Source: Cardinalis cardinalis
Taxonomy: Eukaryota > Chordata > Aves > Passeriformes > Cardinalidae
Direction of reading: 5' to 3'
DNA: 64,000 bases
NCBI GenBank assembly: GCA_014549065.1
Contig: JACDOX010000015.1
Coordinates: forward strand, 1-64,000
The stretch's first letter is position 1, and every line of letters begins with the position of its first letter. The translations under genes and the position numbers were made by a program. The notes beneath the pieces were generated by a model that saw nothing but the letters and a program-made list of their open reading frames with translations, was not told the origin of the DNA and searched no databases. Positions 1 to 10,435 of the stretch are shown here, piece after piece.

Positions 1-3000
1 TAAACATCTGATGTTTTTAATAGAAAACAGAGCAAAAAGTGAGCACATTTGCTTACATTTTTTTGCAACACAGGACAATTTTCTGAAAAAGCGACAAATT
101 GCAGACAAACAGCATTCTCTGACACTCCTTAAAATCTTTTGAAGTGACATAGTTCCTTGTTCATGATATTGTTTCTCTGTCTGCTTGGAGTGCACTTCTC
201 CCTGTTTGAGTAGTAAGGTGTTGCCTCAGCGTAAGGGCTTTGAGAGAAATTCTTTTCTCAGTATTTGGATGAGTACATCTCACAGCTGGCACAGATGCAG
301 CTTTGGGTTGCAATTCTCTCTAGTCATGAGTGAGCTACTTGGTCTGTTCTACTTACGAAACATTTGAGAAGGAGAAGACGATAACTGCTCTAAGCTTCCT
401 CATAGATAAGGAGTGCTTAAATTTAGGATATTTCGATGTCAACCTTGTGCTTTTGTCTTGTATCAACTCAACTGCTTCTGAGNAACAGAACATGTCATTT
501 TCATGAGGTGTAGATAAATAATTGGCTAATATAACTTCATATCTTTTCTTAATAATTATTTTGCATAATGCAGGGAACCGGTCCTCATNTGCTCACAAAT
601 GCTTCTACAATACAATTTGTATTGCAGCTCAATGAACTGCTTTAGTCACTGAGAGTAAAGCATTTGCCAGAATTAAGCTGTTTAGAATATACACTGAAGG
701 GTATGGAATTAGCTTTTATCTATATAGGTGGATGCTGAAACTTTCGAGTCTTATCTGTTTTCTATAGTGCTGAGCTNCCACTGCAACTACTTTATATGCA
801 AACAATCACACTGGTAAGCCTCATTATTCTGCTTGCTAACACAGGCATTTGTTTGGCATTGTAACTGCATGTTATCAGTTCAGCATTTAATTATGCTGTA
901 GTAGTAAAATGCAGTTCACTCACATGGGACACCATCAAGAAGAGCTTGTTTTGCCTCAGCTAAGTAAAAGAAAACTTCTTTGCATTAGGCACCAGACNCT
1001 GGTATTTAGGGATACTGGAATTGTTTAGATAGATCTTACTGATGTGAGAGAAAATTATGAACNATATATATAGTATGATGGTAGTGTGATTTGTGACTTA
1101 ATTTTCACAATGAAGTACCTACATTTGTAATATTCCATTAAATAACATTTACTGCATGCTACAAAATGTATATTCATCATAATTGAGCTTCAATTTAAAA
1201 TATGTTTGAAAGGAAAAAGAATGAAATAGTGTAACTTCTAAGCAATAACAGTAGCAGAGTTATGAGAAACTGGAGCATTTATACAGTAAGTCTATTGCTA
1301 AGAATTTTAAAAAACACCTTTTTTAGGGTTGAATGTCAGAATAGAATATCTGTGTATATTTACAAGTTATACTACCAATTATATAGATTAATATACTATA
1401 CTATATCTTACTGGTTTGCTAGTCATATATTACTATCTTACACTATCTATTTGTAGGTTAGAATGTCATGAATTTTCAATAAATGTATGAAGATTTCCAG
1501 TTTTGGTCACTGGGTTTTTTTTCTCTCCNTGCTCACCCCAGTAGGAGACTTCAGAAGTCTCAGGACAAGTATTGATTATCTTGCAGAATCCCCACAGGCA
1601 CTTTATTTTACAGTTGTTTTTGTNACTTTTGTTGGCATTCAGTCTATTGTCGCTTCCTGATGGGGAAAATCACACATCCAGCCTTCAATCCAAATCCTAG
1701 TCAGCTGATTATTTTCAAGAAGTGTTTTTGAGGATTTTCTCAAGGTTTATATTGTGCTCAGGCAATGCAGCCCCGTTGGAAATGCACTGGATCTGTGTTT
1801 CAGTCTTACTCTCTCAAAGTAGTTTCCACATAGCTTAATTGTGAGATCAGGGTAGGCTACTTGGTGAATCTGTGAATCTNCTCAACTGGCATTGTGGTTG
1901 TATGACATAAATAAATGTCACAGCACATGTATAGGTCATAGCATACTGCATCCACTCTTTCTTAGGCTTCCCATGGGGCACATGTTCCTTCAGCAACTTN
2001 AGTAATGTAATGCTTCTGCTTAATAGTTTTTACTTGGTTGATAGAAGTATAATTGAGATGAATGAAAAACATANGGAAATAATCTTCCTTTTCTTCCTTT
2101 TGTCACTGCAGAGCTTATGGTCTCTACTGGTGTCTCCTTGTCTTCCTGTTCCTTGTTAGGTGGTGGAGGTACATGAACAAGTTAATTTCTGTGTTAGCCT
2201 ATCTGAACTAAACACTAAACTTCAAGTTTGTCAAAAACCTCGAATGGCTTAGAAATTTATTTTTCTTCTTTAGAAACACCTCTACTTGTATACATTCTCT
2301 TAAAATCTTACAACAATTTGTTGCTGATGATGTGAACCTATATGAACTGCCNTAGTGTTCAGGAAGTATGATAGTAATTGTAGAAAGTTAGTTGTTGGTT
2401 TTGAATTGGGTTTTCTCAGATGTTATAATTCAGCTGTTGTTTTGCCTTGCTGATTGCATGGCACAGCAGTGAGATTTTCCAGAATAACACTATCCTCAGC
2501 TTGCCTCCCTTGCTGTTGCGCTGTAAGCCCTGTCTCTGGGAGCTGTGATGCTATATAGTTAGAGTACACACAGTGGGAGTTATCTCTTCTGCATCACACA
2601 GTTGTTGAATTTCATAAATAGTTATATGTGTGGATGCAATAAATTTGTTTATACAAAATTTGTTTGCTGATAGGCTTCTGATTCAATCTTCCAGTTCTGC
2701 AGCATGCCTGCCCATGGAGATTGTAAAATGTCATACATGATTTTCACTGATTGACACAATGTTTGGTGGGTGACTGTATCCTAGGTAGGAAAATAACATA
2801 AAACATCTGTTTCCATAAGGTGTTTCAGACACATTGTAAACAAAATCCAGGTATTTATGCTTTGTTATTGCAAATTTTTTAAAACTCTATGATGAAAATA
2901 AAATTTCTATTTAATTGTTCATTCTAATTTAACAAAACAAACAAAAAAATTACCAAACCAACCAAAAACTCCACCTTAAAATATCACTTGAATTTAGTTN

Positions 3001-3443
3001 TGTTTCTGTTTTATTTGTCTTTGTCACAGTGCCTTAATACAGTTCTGGAATAATCTTGAGTTTTTCAGCATGGGATAGTTATGGGTAATGTCTGCCTTAG
3101 CTTGCCCAGGTGGTATGAACAGGAGGGAATATTTGAAATGTTCCAAATTATTTGACTCAGTGGAATGATTTCTTGACTTCTAAAAATTTATTGATTAAAC
3201 TCTTGGTTTGATGTAACCATCAATATTCTGTAACACAGCACCAATGTTTTGCTACTGAAATAAACCATTTCCTTATTATTCTCTTATTTCCAGTGACTAG
3301 GTTTTAAAATCTGTTAGCACTGAGGCTCTAAGTTGGTAACTCCCAGTTACCAACTGGGTGGCTCCCAGTAACAGCTGGGAGTACCATCATAAGCAGAGCA
3401 GGTAGCTTGCAAAGCAATCAAATGTTGTTTTATTTTTTTCTAG
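1..3443 (+). other. SPATA7 intron sequence
   Basis: No conserved coding block was found on either strand. The next upstream SPATA7 exons I could recognise by protein memory are not present here, so this is read as intron. It is AT-rich with no clear mobile element. A cluster of small hairpins sits at 3334-3381. Confidence 0.6.
3334..3381. repeat. Cluster of small perfect hairpins
   Basis: TGGTAACT/CCC/AGTTACCA at 3334-3352 and CTCCCAG/TAACAG/CTGGGAG at 3362-3381; the first also overlaps CCCAGTT/ACC/AACTGGG. It lies about 60 bp before the acceptor of the large SPATA7 exon. Confidence 0.85.
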
Positions 3444-3916
3444 AGTGTCTTGGAAGCAGAAGATGGTGTCTCAGCCTCTGCTGGGCAGGCACAGTACCTA
3501 TCAGGAGCAGCATCTTCTCACGGCGAGGATTGCTTGGTTCACTCCGGTGCAGGGAAATGCGCCAGGAGATGCTCCCGGCACGCGGCNGGGGCGTCGTACC
3601 CCAGTGTGTGTGTGTCCCGGGCAGCAGGCAGGCGCTCTGTGCTGCCCCGCAGCCGCTCCATCGAGAGCTTTGTGAGCGTTGCTGGTTGTTCCCAGAGGTG
3701 CCAAGGAAACCACCCCCAGGCCAGCGGCGGGGACCTTCTAGAGAGGCACTCTGAATGCTTCACCAAGAGCCGAAAGCCTTTCACTCCACGCACCTTAATA
3801 TCAGATGCTAAACCTTTCCTGTCAGAGTACAGGTTTTACACTCCTGCTCAAAGGAGGAAGAGAAATCGCCGCAAATCACAGCTTGTGGAAGCTCAAACAC
3901 AGACTGATATGACCAG
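3444..3916 (+). CDS. SPATA7: SPATA7 large internal exon
   Basis: The acceptor is a T-rich tract ending TTTTTTTCTAG at 3443; the donor is ACCAG/GTACAG. Length 473 nt, ending in phase 2. The first 90 or so codons (rich in Ser, Arg, Cys and Gly) match nothing I recall. The last 55 codons carry the conserved blocks GDLLERHSE, PFTPRTLISDAKPFLSEY, RFYTPAQRRK and EAQTQTD. Confidence 0.9.
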
Positions 3917-6900
3917 GTACAGAGAGAGAAGCTTTATTTTGAAGCTCTGGAATTTAGATGTTATCATAACGTCTTCATAAAGGCGAGATGTTTTGCTCTC
4001 ATTACATTTGTATAAAACCAGAATAATTATACTGATGCCTNACTAGAACTTACAGCTAGAATAATTATTCTAGATGCACCTTAGCAAAAGCCAGAAAAGA
4101 ATGTGATTTTCCTTTTTTCACTGGCGTATTTTTCTGTATTCTTTCTGGAGCAACTCTTTTAATTTATACTGATTGGATACAAAGTGCCACTAAATTCAAC
4201 ATCTGCTGGGGATAATCATTCCCTCTCTCTTCCCTGTGCTCTCTGATGTATAGTTCTGTCTTGTAAAGAATTAACCAACATAAGCATGCAATGTGTTCCC
4301 CACTATTGCTCCTGTAGTCTCATGCTTTCTAGTCCTAATTAATGCATCATGCAAACATCTTTTTTTAACTCTTGAATGCAGCTCTTCATTTATTTTTTTA
4401 TTTAAATACTTTTGTATATACCCTGTATAAAATATTTTAAACAAAATTAGTGTCCTCTTGCATTGAACTTCTTCACATGTTGAACAGTTCTGNTTTAGTT
4501 TTGTTTCTACTGATACTGCCTTGTAAAGAGAAATCTTTTCCCTTTTGTGCCCTCCATGCCTGCATGTCTAACTCCAGTTTTGTCATAGAATAAATTANGA
4601 ATTTCCTAAGACTGGAATTATGATAGCTTTGGCTCTGTATTGCGACTGTAGATTTTCTGGCTGTGAGTTGTCTATTTTCCTGGTGCACTTTTAATTTTAG
4701 GATCATCTCCATTCTTAATTCTGAACTGTTATTTTGAATAGTTCTGTTATCCCCTGCTAATACGCAGCTAAAAAATTAATTTGGATTGACCTGTCTGGCA
4801 GAAATTTTCTGAACTGTTTGATACTACATTCTGTTGAGGCCAGTGAGACATTTCCACAGTGGCACTGCTATTCTCATCCTACATTTTTTGCAAGTAGTCT
4901 ACTTGGAAATCTAATACCTCTTTAAATTTTGTAGCTTTCCACCTGAAGACAAAGTGCCTGTGAGAAAAGTTACAGGTGAAAAGCAGAAGATCAAATCAAA
5001 GGTAATAATGCATCTCTCAGTCATCTGGATACTCTTCCCACCACCATCACTGTGGGGTGATACACTTCATCACTGCCACAGCAGTGAGCAGCTTATTTAG
5101 GTGTTCTCCTCTCTATTGCCATGACATGAGTTAGTTCCATAGAGGAGAGAGAATTTTAGAACACTGAGTGGAAACTATAAGAAAAAACACTGAGGCACAT
5201 GAAGAGATCTCTTTAATTTTATTTTTTTTAATGTTTCTTTAAGTGCACTATCAAATNTCTGCTAAGGCCATAGATAATTTGTACATGACTTTCCAGCAGA
5301 AGATGTCCCATTTGTCTGTTTACCCAGAGTTTCTCAGAAAANATTTGGAATTTCTAGGGCTGCTTAATCAGCCAAGCAGAGAGTTGTTAGATTCTTTTTA
5401 ATGGCAAAATTTGCTGTNTATTTGCACTGATAATAAAGATTTTTGTTTCTGTGTTGTAGGCTGAAGATAAAAGATATACTTTGGATGAGCCTGAGAGAGG
5501 AGTAGATGATTTTCAACTCTCCATCCCAAGGTGCCCAATTTACAGCAGGAGGAAATATTTGAAACGTTCCTTTCTATACAGCTGGTCCTTAGGCCATAAG
5601 TCTTCACTAGCATTTCTCTTTATGTCTTCTTCTCACAGAACTTTTATTGGGTTTTTTGTANCAATGGCCTTTCCCAACTTCAAAATTCATTCTTTTCTTC
5701 TGATAAGTTCCACTGGGAAGCCAATTAAGAAAGAGAGCTCTGAAAAAATATGAGTATTTTTGTCAGAATTGACTGATGAGACATTAATAAAGTTGTTAGT
5801 TCTGTACATCTGAACTCACAGACTGTATAGTACTATAACTAAATACTGCATTGCAGGAGCATTTCCCACATCTTTTTCTGAAAACTTAATACTGGGATAG
5901 CTGTAATACAAGAGCAGTGTTGGAAATCAGGCCAGAGCCCAAGGGCTCCGAGCTGATTCTCCTCATTGCTGACCTAAGTGTCACGCATGACTCGCTGATT
6001 TGCTCTCTGGCCTTTTCATACAAAGGCATTTTTATCTGAGAAAAAAATGTACTCTGAGCTAAAAAAGCATTCTTACAGATAACAGAGATTGAATAGCATC
6101 TGAAGTAGCACCAAGGTCTTCTGAGCCCTGCATCAAGGGGGGTGGTGTAATACTCTTGAACTGTAGTCTTAAAGGTTTCAGTGCCAGCAGGGGATTTTNC
6201 TCCTGGAGCAGGGTTTAGGGGTGTTATGGTAGGGTTTTTTGTGAAGGGAATCATATAATGGCACTCCATGGCTCCAGAAGAAAATTACATGTAAGGTAGT
6301 ATAAATGGGATTTAGAATGTTGTTTTTTTTCTTGCCCTTTGATTTTCTGATTAGAGAGACATCATGGTGTCCTCAGAAGTCTTCATCTTCACCAGAGAAA
6401 ACTGACNATGCTGAGTAAGTATGCTTTTAAACCAGTTTTCTTCTCATTTACAACATCACACCAGAAGGCTTTCCTCAAAACTGATGAACTTGAAAAATAA
6501 AATACTTTAAAAATTTTATGTGAATCAAAAAACGAAGAAAATTTTTTTTATCTTCAGAAGTTTGTACAGTGCCTATAGTTTGTTTCCATTTCTTTTTAGG
6601 TCTGTAAACTCTGAAGCAAATGTTGGCAAATGAAGTACCAAATTGAAAGGCATTCTTACCACATTTCTGCACTAAAATGTGATGAAAATTAGAAGAGTTT
6701 TGAGTTATATTCAGAAACACTATAAAGCTTCATCAAGTGGCCTTGGAAAAGTAATTTAATTCTTTGTGCTTTAGGACAGCCTTGTGTATGCCTAATTTAA
6801 GGCTTATAATAGAGGTCTCAAATGCCAGCTGTAGGTAACTTCCTTGACTATAGAGGGAACCAAAATTATAANCTTTAGGCACAATAACAAATTTTATGTA

Positions 6901-9900
6901 ATGGAAATCATGCATGATGTATTCCATTTTTTATTTTCTGTTTATTAAGACTGGAGAATGCCTCAGTAGAGTTTGATTGGATGCTTTGGGAGACTTAGAA
7001 AGATGCTGTGAAAGAGAAACTGAAATATTTTCTTTTGGGGTTTACTTTCCTGTTGTCTTTCAAGCGGAACTCCAGACTTTTTAAGCGTCCAATTTAGAGT
7101 AATTAGCATCAACAACTCTTTTAGAGGTGCTAAAATAGAGATAAGAGGTGAAAGTCACATCTCACACTAAGATTTTATCCATCAAGGAGATATGTTGAAA
7201 TGAATGGATGCTGCAAATAAGCAGTTAAATCCTTTTCAGCTTCCATTTAGGACCAGCAGTTTTCAGTTGNGATTTTCAGAGAAAATTCTCTAGAAGCTCC
7301 TGTGGAAGCCTATACCCAGAGCATCAAATTGCAATTGTTCACTTTTTTCCCAGTTAGCTCCNCTTTCTTGAGTGCAGTGCAGGTTCTGAACTCTTGCCAA
7401 GATTCACTGATTCCCTCACTTGGGATCTCTCTGCTAATTTATTCTCCAGCAGAAAATTAGCATAAAGGCAAAGCACCATGACCACCTTTCTAACAGTCTC
7501 ATATTTTGCAGTTTTTTATTATCCAGATTGAACAAAAGGTTTAGCTTGTCATGATAGCCTTACCTTTTATGAAACATAACTGCTGATGCAAGAACTATGA
7601 AGTCTTCCTAATGACCTTTCCAGTGAAGGNGATTAAACGTACTAAAATATGTCATGTGTGTTTCTATGGTAGAGCATTTAACNTTGGGGTTTCTGTTCTC
7701 CCTGCAGGGAAGAGGAGCTTTTGTATTTAACTTTCATTGAAGAAGTAACAAATGAAATTCTTAGACTTGGCATATTTTCTAACAGGTATGTTACGGTTGT
7801 TTTCAATTTTGCAATGCTATGTCAGAAACCCATGGACTCCATAAGTNAGGGAAGTAGTGACTAGTAATAATTTCTTTATACACACATATGCTCAGTTAGC
7901 NCTTGCTTTTGTTTTGTTTCCTCTTCTTTTTTTGCTTTATGTAAGAAAGNGGAACTAGGAAATATCTTTGGGTCATTGACTTTGATCTGCTGCTATGTAC
8001 CATGAGATAAAAGCTTCTGTTAAAAACTGACCTGGAACCCTAGGTGGAAAAATACTAAGAACTCATTTTAGTCTGCAACATCTGTTTTGTTAAATAAACT
8101 GAGTTACTAATCTTTTACACAACAGGTCCTTTGTCCCCTTTCTGTCCTTCCAGTTCCAGTATGAATTCAGTCTTCAACATGAGTTGCAAGGGTTACATTC
8201 TTTTGCAGATAAAAGTTCACCAACTGCTAAATCAGAACTTTTTTTCAGTATGANACTGGTTCTTTCTAATAAAGAACTNTCAATTTATGCAAAAAAACCA
8301 TTGCAGTATNTCTATACATACNCAGAATANATATACAGAATCTTAACCCATTTTTGAAAATCTGCATTCAANGCAGTCAAATTTCATACATTCTGATCTT
8401 GCTTTGGGTTGATAATGTTCCCAACTGTTTTTGCTCTTCTGTAGGCTCGTATTTTTTTCTTCTTATGTCAAGGCTGTCAATAAGAATACTAAATACACCA
8501 AGTAAAAAAATTCATCTTCAAGAAATTTTGAGAGCACTCTACCTCTGGCTCTTTTACAGTAATTTTTTTCTTCCACTAGAACCCTTCTTCCACATTTTTT
8601 TTTCTAATTTCACATGTAAGCTAGGTTAAATTCACTTGACTTTCTAGAATTCTGTTCCAGTGACTGTGTACTTTAGTTGTCACAGAACACTTTCTTTACA
8701 GAATCCTTTTTCTCATTCAGCCTAGGAAATGGAAGGGAGCTCTCAGGACCGAGTACTTTTCTGTGGATTTTTGTTTTTTACTGAAGCTGGATTTTATTCC
8801 TTCTCTTTATTTATTCTTGTGTATAGCAGCCACTATGGTGCATCCAAGAGATTTTGGATACTTCAGCATGCCAGTAGAATCACCACTGGGGATTGGAGCA
8901 CATAGATACACCAGGTCAAACACACACATAGTTGTACTAAAGTCACCGCACAATTGCCATGTGCTGCCCAGAGCAGAGTGTGCCTGCTGAGCATGTGTCC
9001 AGTGGGTTGCTCACTACAGGTAGATCTCTTTGTGACAGAGTGGAATTGAAACAGTCTTAGAGGTGCCATTCAGCTAAGAAATGGAAATAAAAACATACTG
9101 TCATTAGGTTATGTACATCTGTTAAAAGTTGGTTTTCNTCCTGTGAAATAATTTGATTTTTTATTTATAGGGTTCTGGATCAACTGTTTAAGTGCCATAT
9201 AGAAGAAAATAAGAACCGCCTTGATGAGGTATGTGCTGCCCTTACAGTAGTCTCTGCATATGATTTAGGTGACATTTCCCAAGAGCAGGGCAAAGGCACA
9301 GGTATATTGGAGGGTAAAGGTAACCAGAATATTCAGAATACTCAGTGGGGAGCCTCTCTCTGTCCGTGAATGAGATCTGCTCACTCATGGATCACAGCAG
9401 ATCAGGAGTCACAGGTACCGTGACAAAGAATGGACAACAGTCAGTTCACTTTGGTGACACTCAGTGTTTCATTTAGTCACTTGATTGCAGGCAGCTTCCC
9501 CTTTGTCAGAATTCAGCCCTGTCTGAGCGGTGCTCAGGTGCCATGGGGCTGGAGAAGTGTCACGCTTTTCCTCCTTCACCCCCTAGGGCAAAATGCGCCA
9601 GATGCTGGATGTCCTGAAATCAGACCTTGGCTGCGACCAGGACAGCGACACNGAGCCAATCCATGCAGATTGGGAGGCCTCGGGCCCACTGGAGCAGCAG
9701 AAGTGTGGTACAGCAGAAGAGCTCGAGTTTGCCAGTAAAGGTCACAGGCTGAGGAAGGCTACAAAAAATGAAGAATTCCTTGAGACCAGGGACTTGTCAT
9801 TAACAAAACCAAACAAATGTGGATCACTGTCCCGGAGCAAAAGGTCAAGGGAGACACGGGGCAAGGAGGACTTCTCAGAAGATACCACTGAAATTATGGG

Positions 9901-10081
9901 TGCTGGGAAAGAGTCTGATTTCTGTGGTGTGNTGTTTGAAGAACACCCAGACACTTCACCCGCCTGTGAGGCAGCTTCAAATTTGTTTGTTTGTGACAGT
10001 GATTTTGACGTCAATAAGGAACTTGATGAACTTGATGAAAACTTTACAGAGGCCCTTCACATTTCAGCTAACTATTCATAA
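3444..10081 (+). CDS. SPATA7: SPATA7, spermatogenesis-associated protein 7, 3' part (7 exons)
   Basis: Exons joined: 3444-3916, 4935-5001, 5460-5530, 6355-6414, 7708-7785, 9171-9228, 9587-10081. All have AG/GT borders and compatible phases, giving 1302 nt (433 codons plus TAA). The human protein is about 600 residues, so the N-terminal part lies upstream of the window. Recognisable blocks match vertebrate SPATA7: GDLLERHSE and PFTPRTLISDAKPFLSEY in the first exon, EEELLYLTFIEEVTNEIL with LGIFSNR in the fifth, KMRQMLDVLKSDLGC at the start of the last. Known role: a ciliary protein of the photoreceptor connecting cilium that works with RPGRIP1 and is mutated in human Leber congenital amaurosis and retinitis pigmentosa; also expressed in testis. 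The C-terminal tail is acidic and weakly conserved. The gene converges on PTPN21. Identity is confident; the exact 5' border of the first listed exon is less so. Confidence 0.93.
4935..5001 (+). CDS. SPATA7: SPATA7 exon
   Basis: A 67-nt exon after TTTTGTAG and before GTAATA. With the two bases carried over from the previous exon it reads a Ser then FPPEDKVPVRKVTGEKQK, lysine-rich, and ends in phase 0. It is supported by phase continuity on both sides rather than by strong remembered homology. Confidence 0.75.
5460..5530 (+). CDS. SPATA7: SPATA7 exon
   Basis: A 71-nt exon after GTGTTGTAG, with donor CCAAG/GTGCCC. It reads AEDKRYTLDEPERGVDDFQ and onward and leaves two bases that complete an Arg codon with the next exon. 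The open frame runs on past the donor to 5753, but that extension has no SPATA7 character. Confidence 0.78.
6355..6414 (+). CDS. SPATA7: SPATA7 exon
   Basis: A 60-nt exon between TTTTCTGATTAG and GTAAGT. It reads ETSWCPQKSSSSPEKTD followed by an ambiguous codon and AE, resembling the stretch before the human YSDEEELLYL block, and leaves two bases that complete Glu with the next exon. Confidence 0.82.
7708..7785 (+). CDS. SPATA7: SPATA7 exon with the conserved EEELLYL block
   Basis: A 78-nt exon after CCCTGCAG and before GTATGT. It encodes EEELLYLTFIEEVTNEIL then RLGIFSN, the best conserved segment of the family, and ends within an Arg codon. Confidence 0.95.
9171..9228 (+). CDS. SPATA7: SPATA7 exon
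   Basis: A 58-nt exon after TTATTTATAG, with donor GATGAG/GTATGT. It encodes VLDQLFKCHIEENKNRLDE, which corresponds to the human FLERLFERHI region. It ends in phase 0. Confidence 0.93.
9587..10081 (+). CDS. SPATA7: SPATA7 terminal coding exon
   Basis: The acceptor is a pyrimidine-rich tract ending CACCCCCTAG. The exon encodes GKMRQMLDVLKSDLGC followed by about 145 poorly conserved, acidic and serine-rich residues, ending at TAA 10079-10081. Two ambiguous bases lie in it, one at a third codon position and one at the first base of a probable Leu codon. Confidence 0.92.
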   Translation, partial: GKMRQMLDVLKSDLGCDQDSDXEPIHADWEASGPLEQQKCGTAEELEFASKGHRLRKATKNEEFLETRDLSLTKPNKCGSLSRSKRSRETRGKEDFSEDTTEIMGAGKESDFCGVXFEEHPDTSPACEAASNLFVCDSDFDVNKELDELDENFTEALHISANYS

Positions 10082-10435
10082 CTGTAACCAAAACTTGCCT
10101 GTTAAACAGGGGTAGAGCTCCTTCTGTGGTGAACTGCCATTTGTCAACCATTAGTAAATTGTTAGGTTTATTTTCAGTTATTTCTGTTCAAATACTGCTA
10201 AGATCTCTGTAGCAGGATACTATTAGTTGGGCATTAATCTCTGTGTAAATTAGATCTTAAAGGATAAAGGGTCAGTTAAGGGTCAGTTATCAAAAGAATT
10301 TTTTGTATTTTGCCCATAATTGTGTAACTCAAAACAAACTTGAGAATATTAAAACTAGATTTATATTTTTTAGAGCTGTAATAATAAGTTATGAAATATT
10401 TAGTGATTAAAATAAATTAATTGATAGCACATTTA
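10082..10435 (+). other. SPATA7: SPATA7 3' UTR (probable)
   Basis: AT-rich sequence directly after the stop codon. The first canonical AATAAA lies at 10411-10416, so cleavage near 10.43 kb is expected. Longer 3' ends cannot be excluded. Confidence 0.55.
10411..10416 (+). terminator. SPATA7: Polyadenylation signal AATAAA, SPATA7
   Basis: The first AATAAA downstream of the SPATA7 stop codon, 330 nt after it, with a GT-containing stretch (GCTGTAGTCTG) about 45 nt further on. Confidence 0.5.

Noticed and set aside
5531..5753. Continuation of the SPATA7 frame past the 5530 donor
   Set aside because: The extension has no SPATA7 character, and the donor phase fits the next exon exactly, so it is intronic read-through.
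9742..10014. Minus-strand frame opposite the SPATA7 terminal exon
   Set aside because: Shadow of the real plus-strand coding exon.
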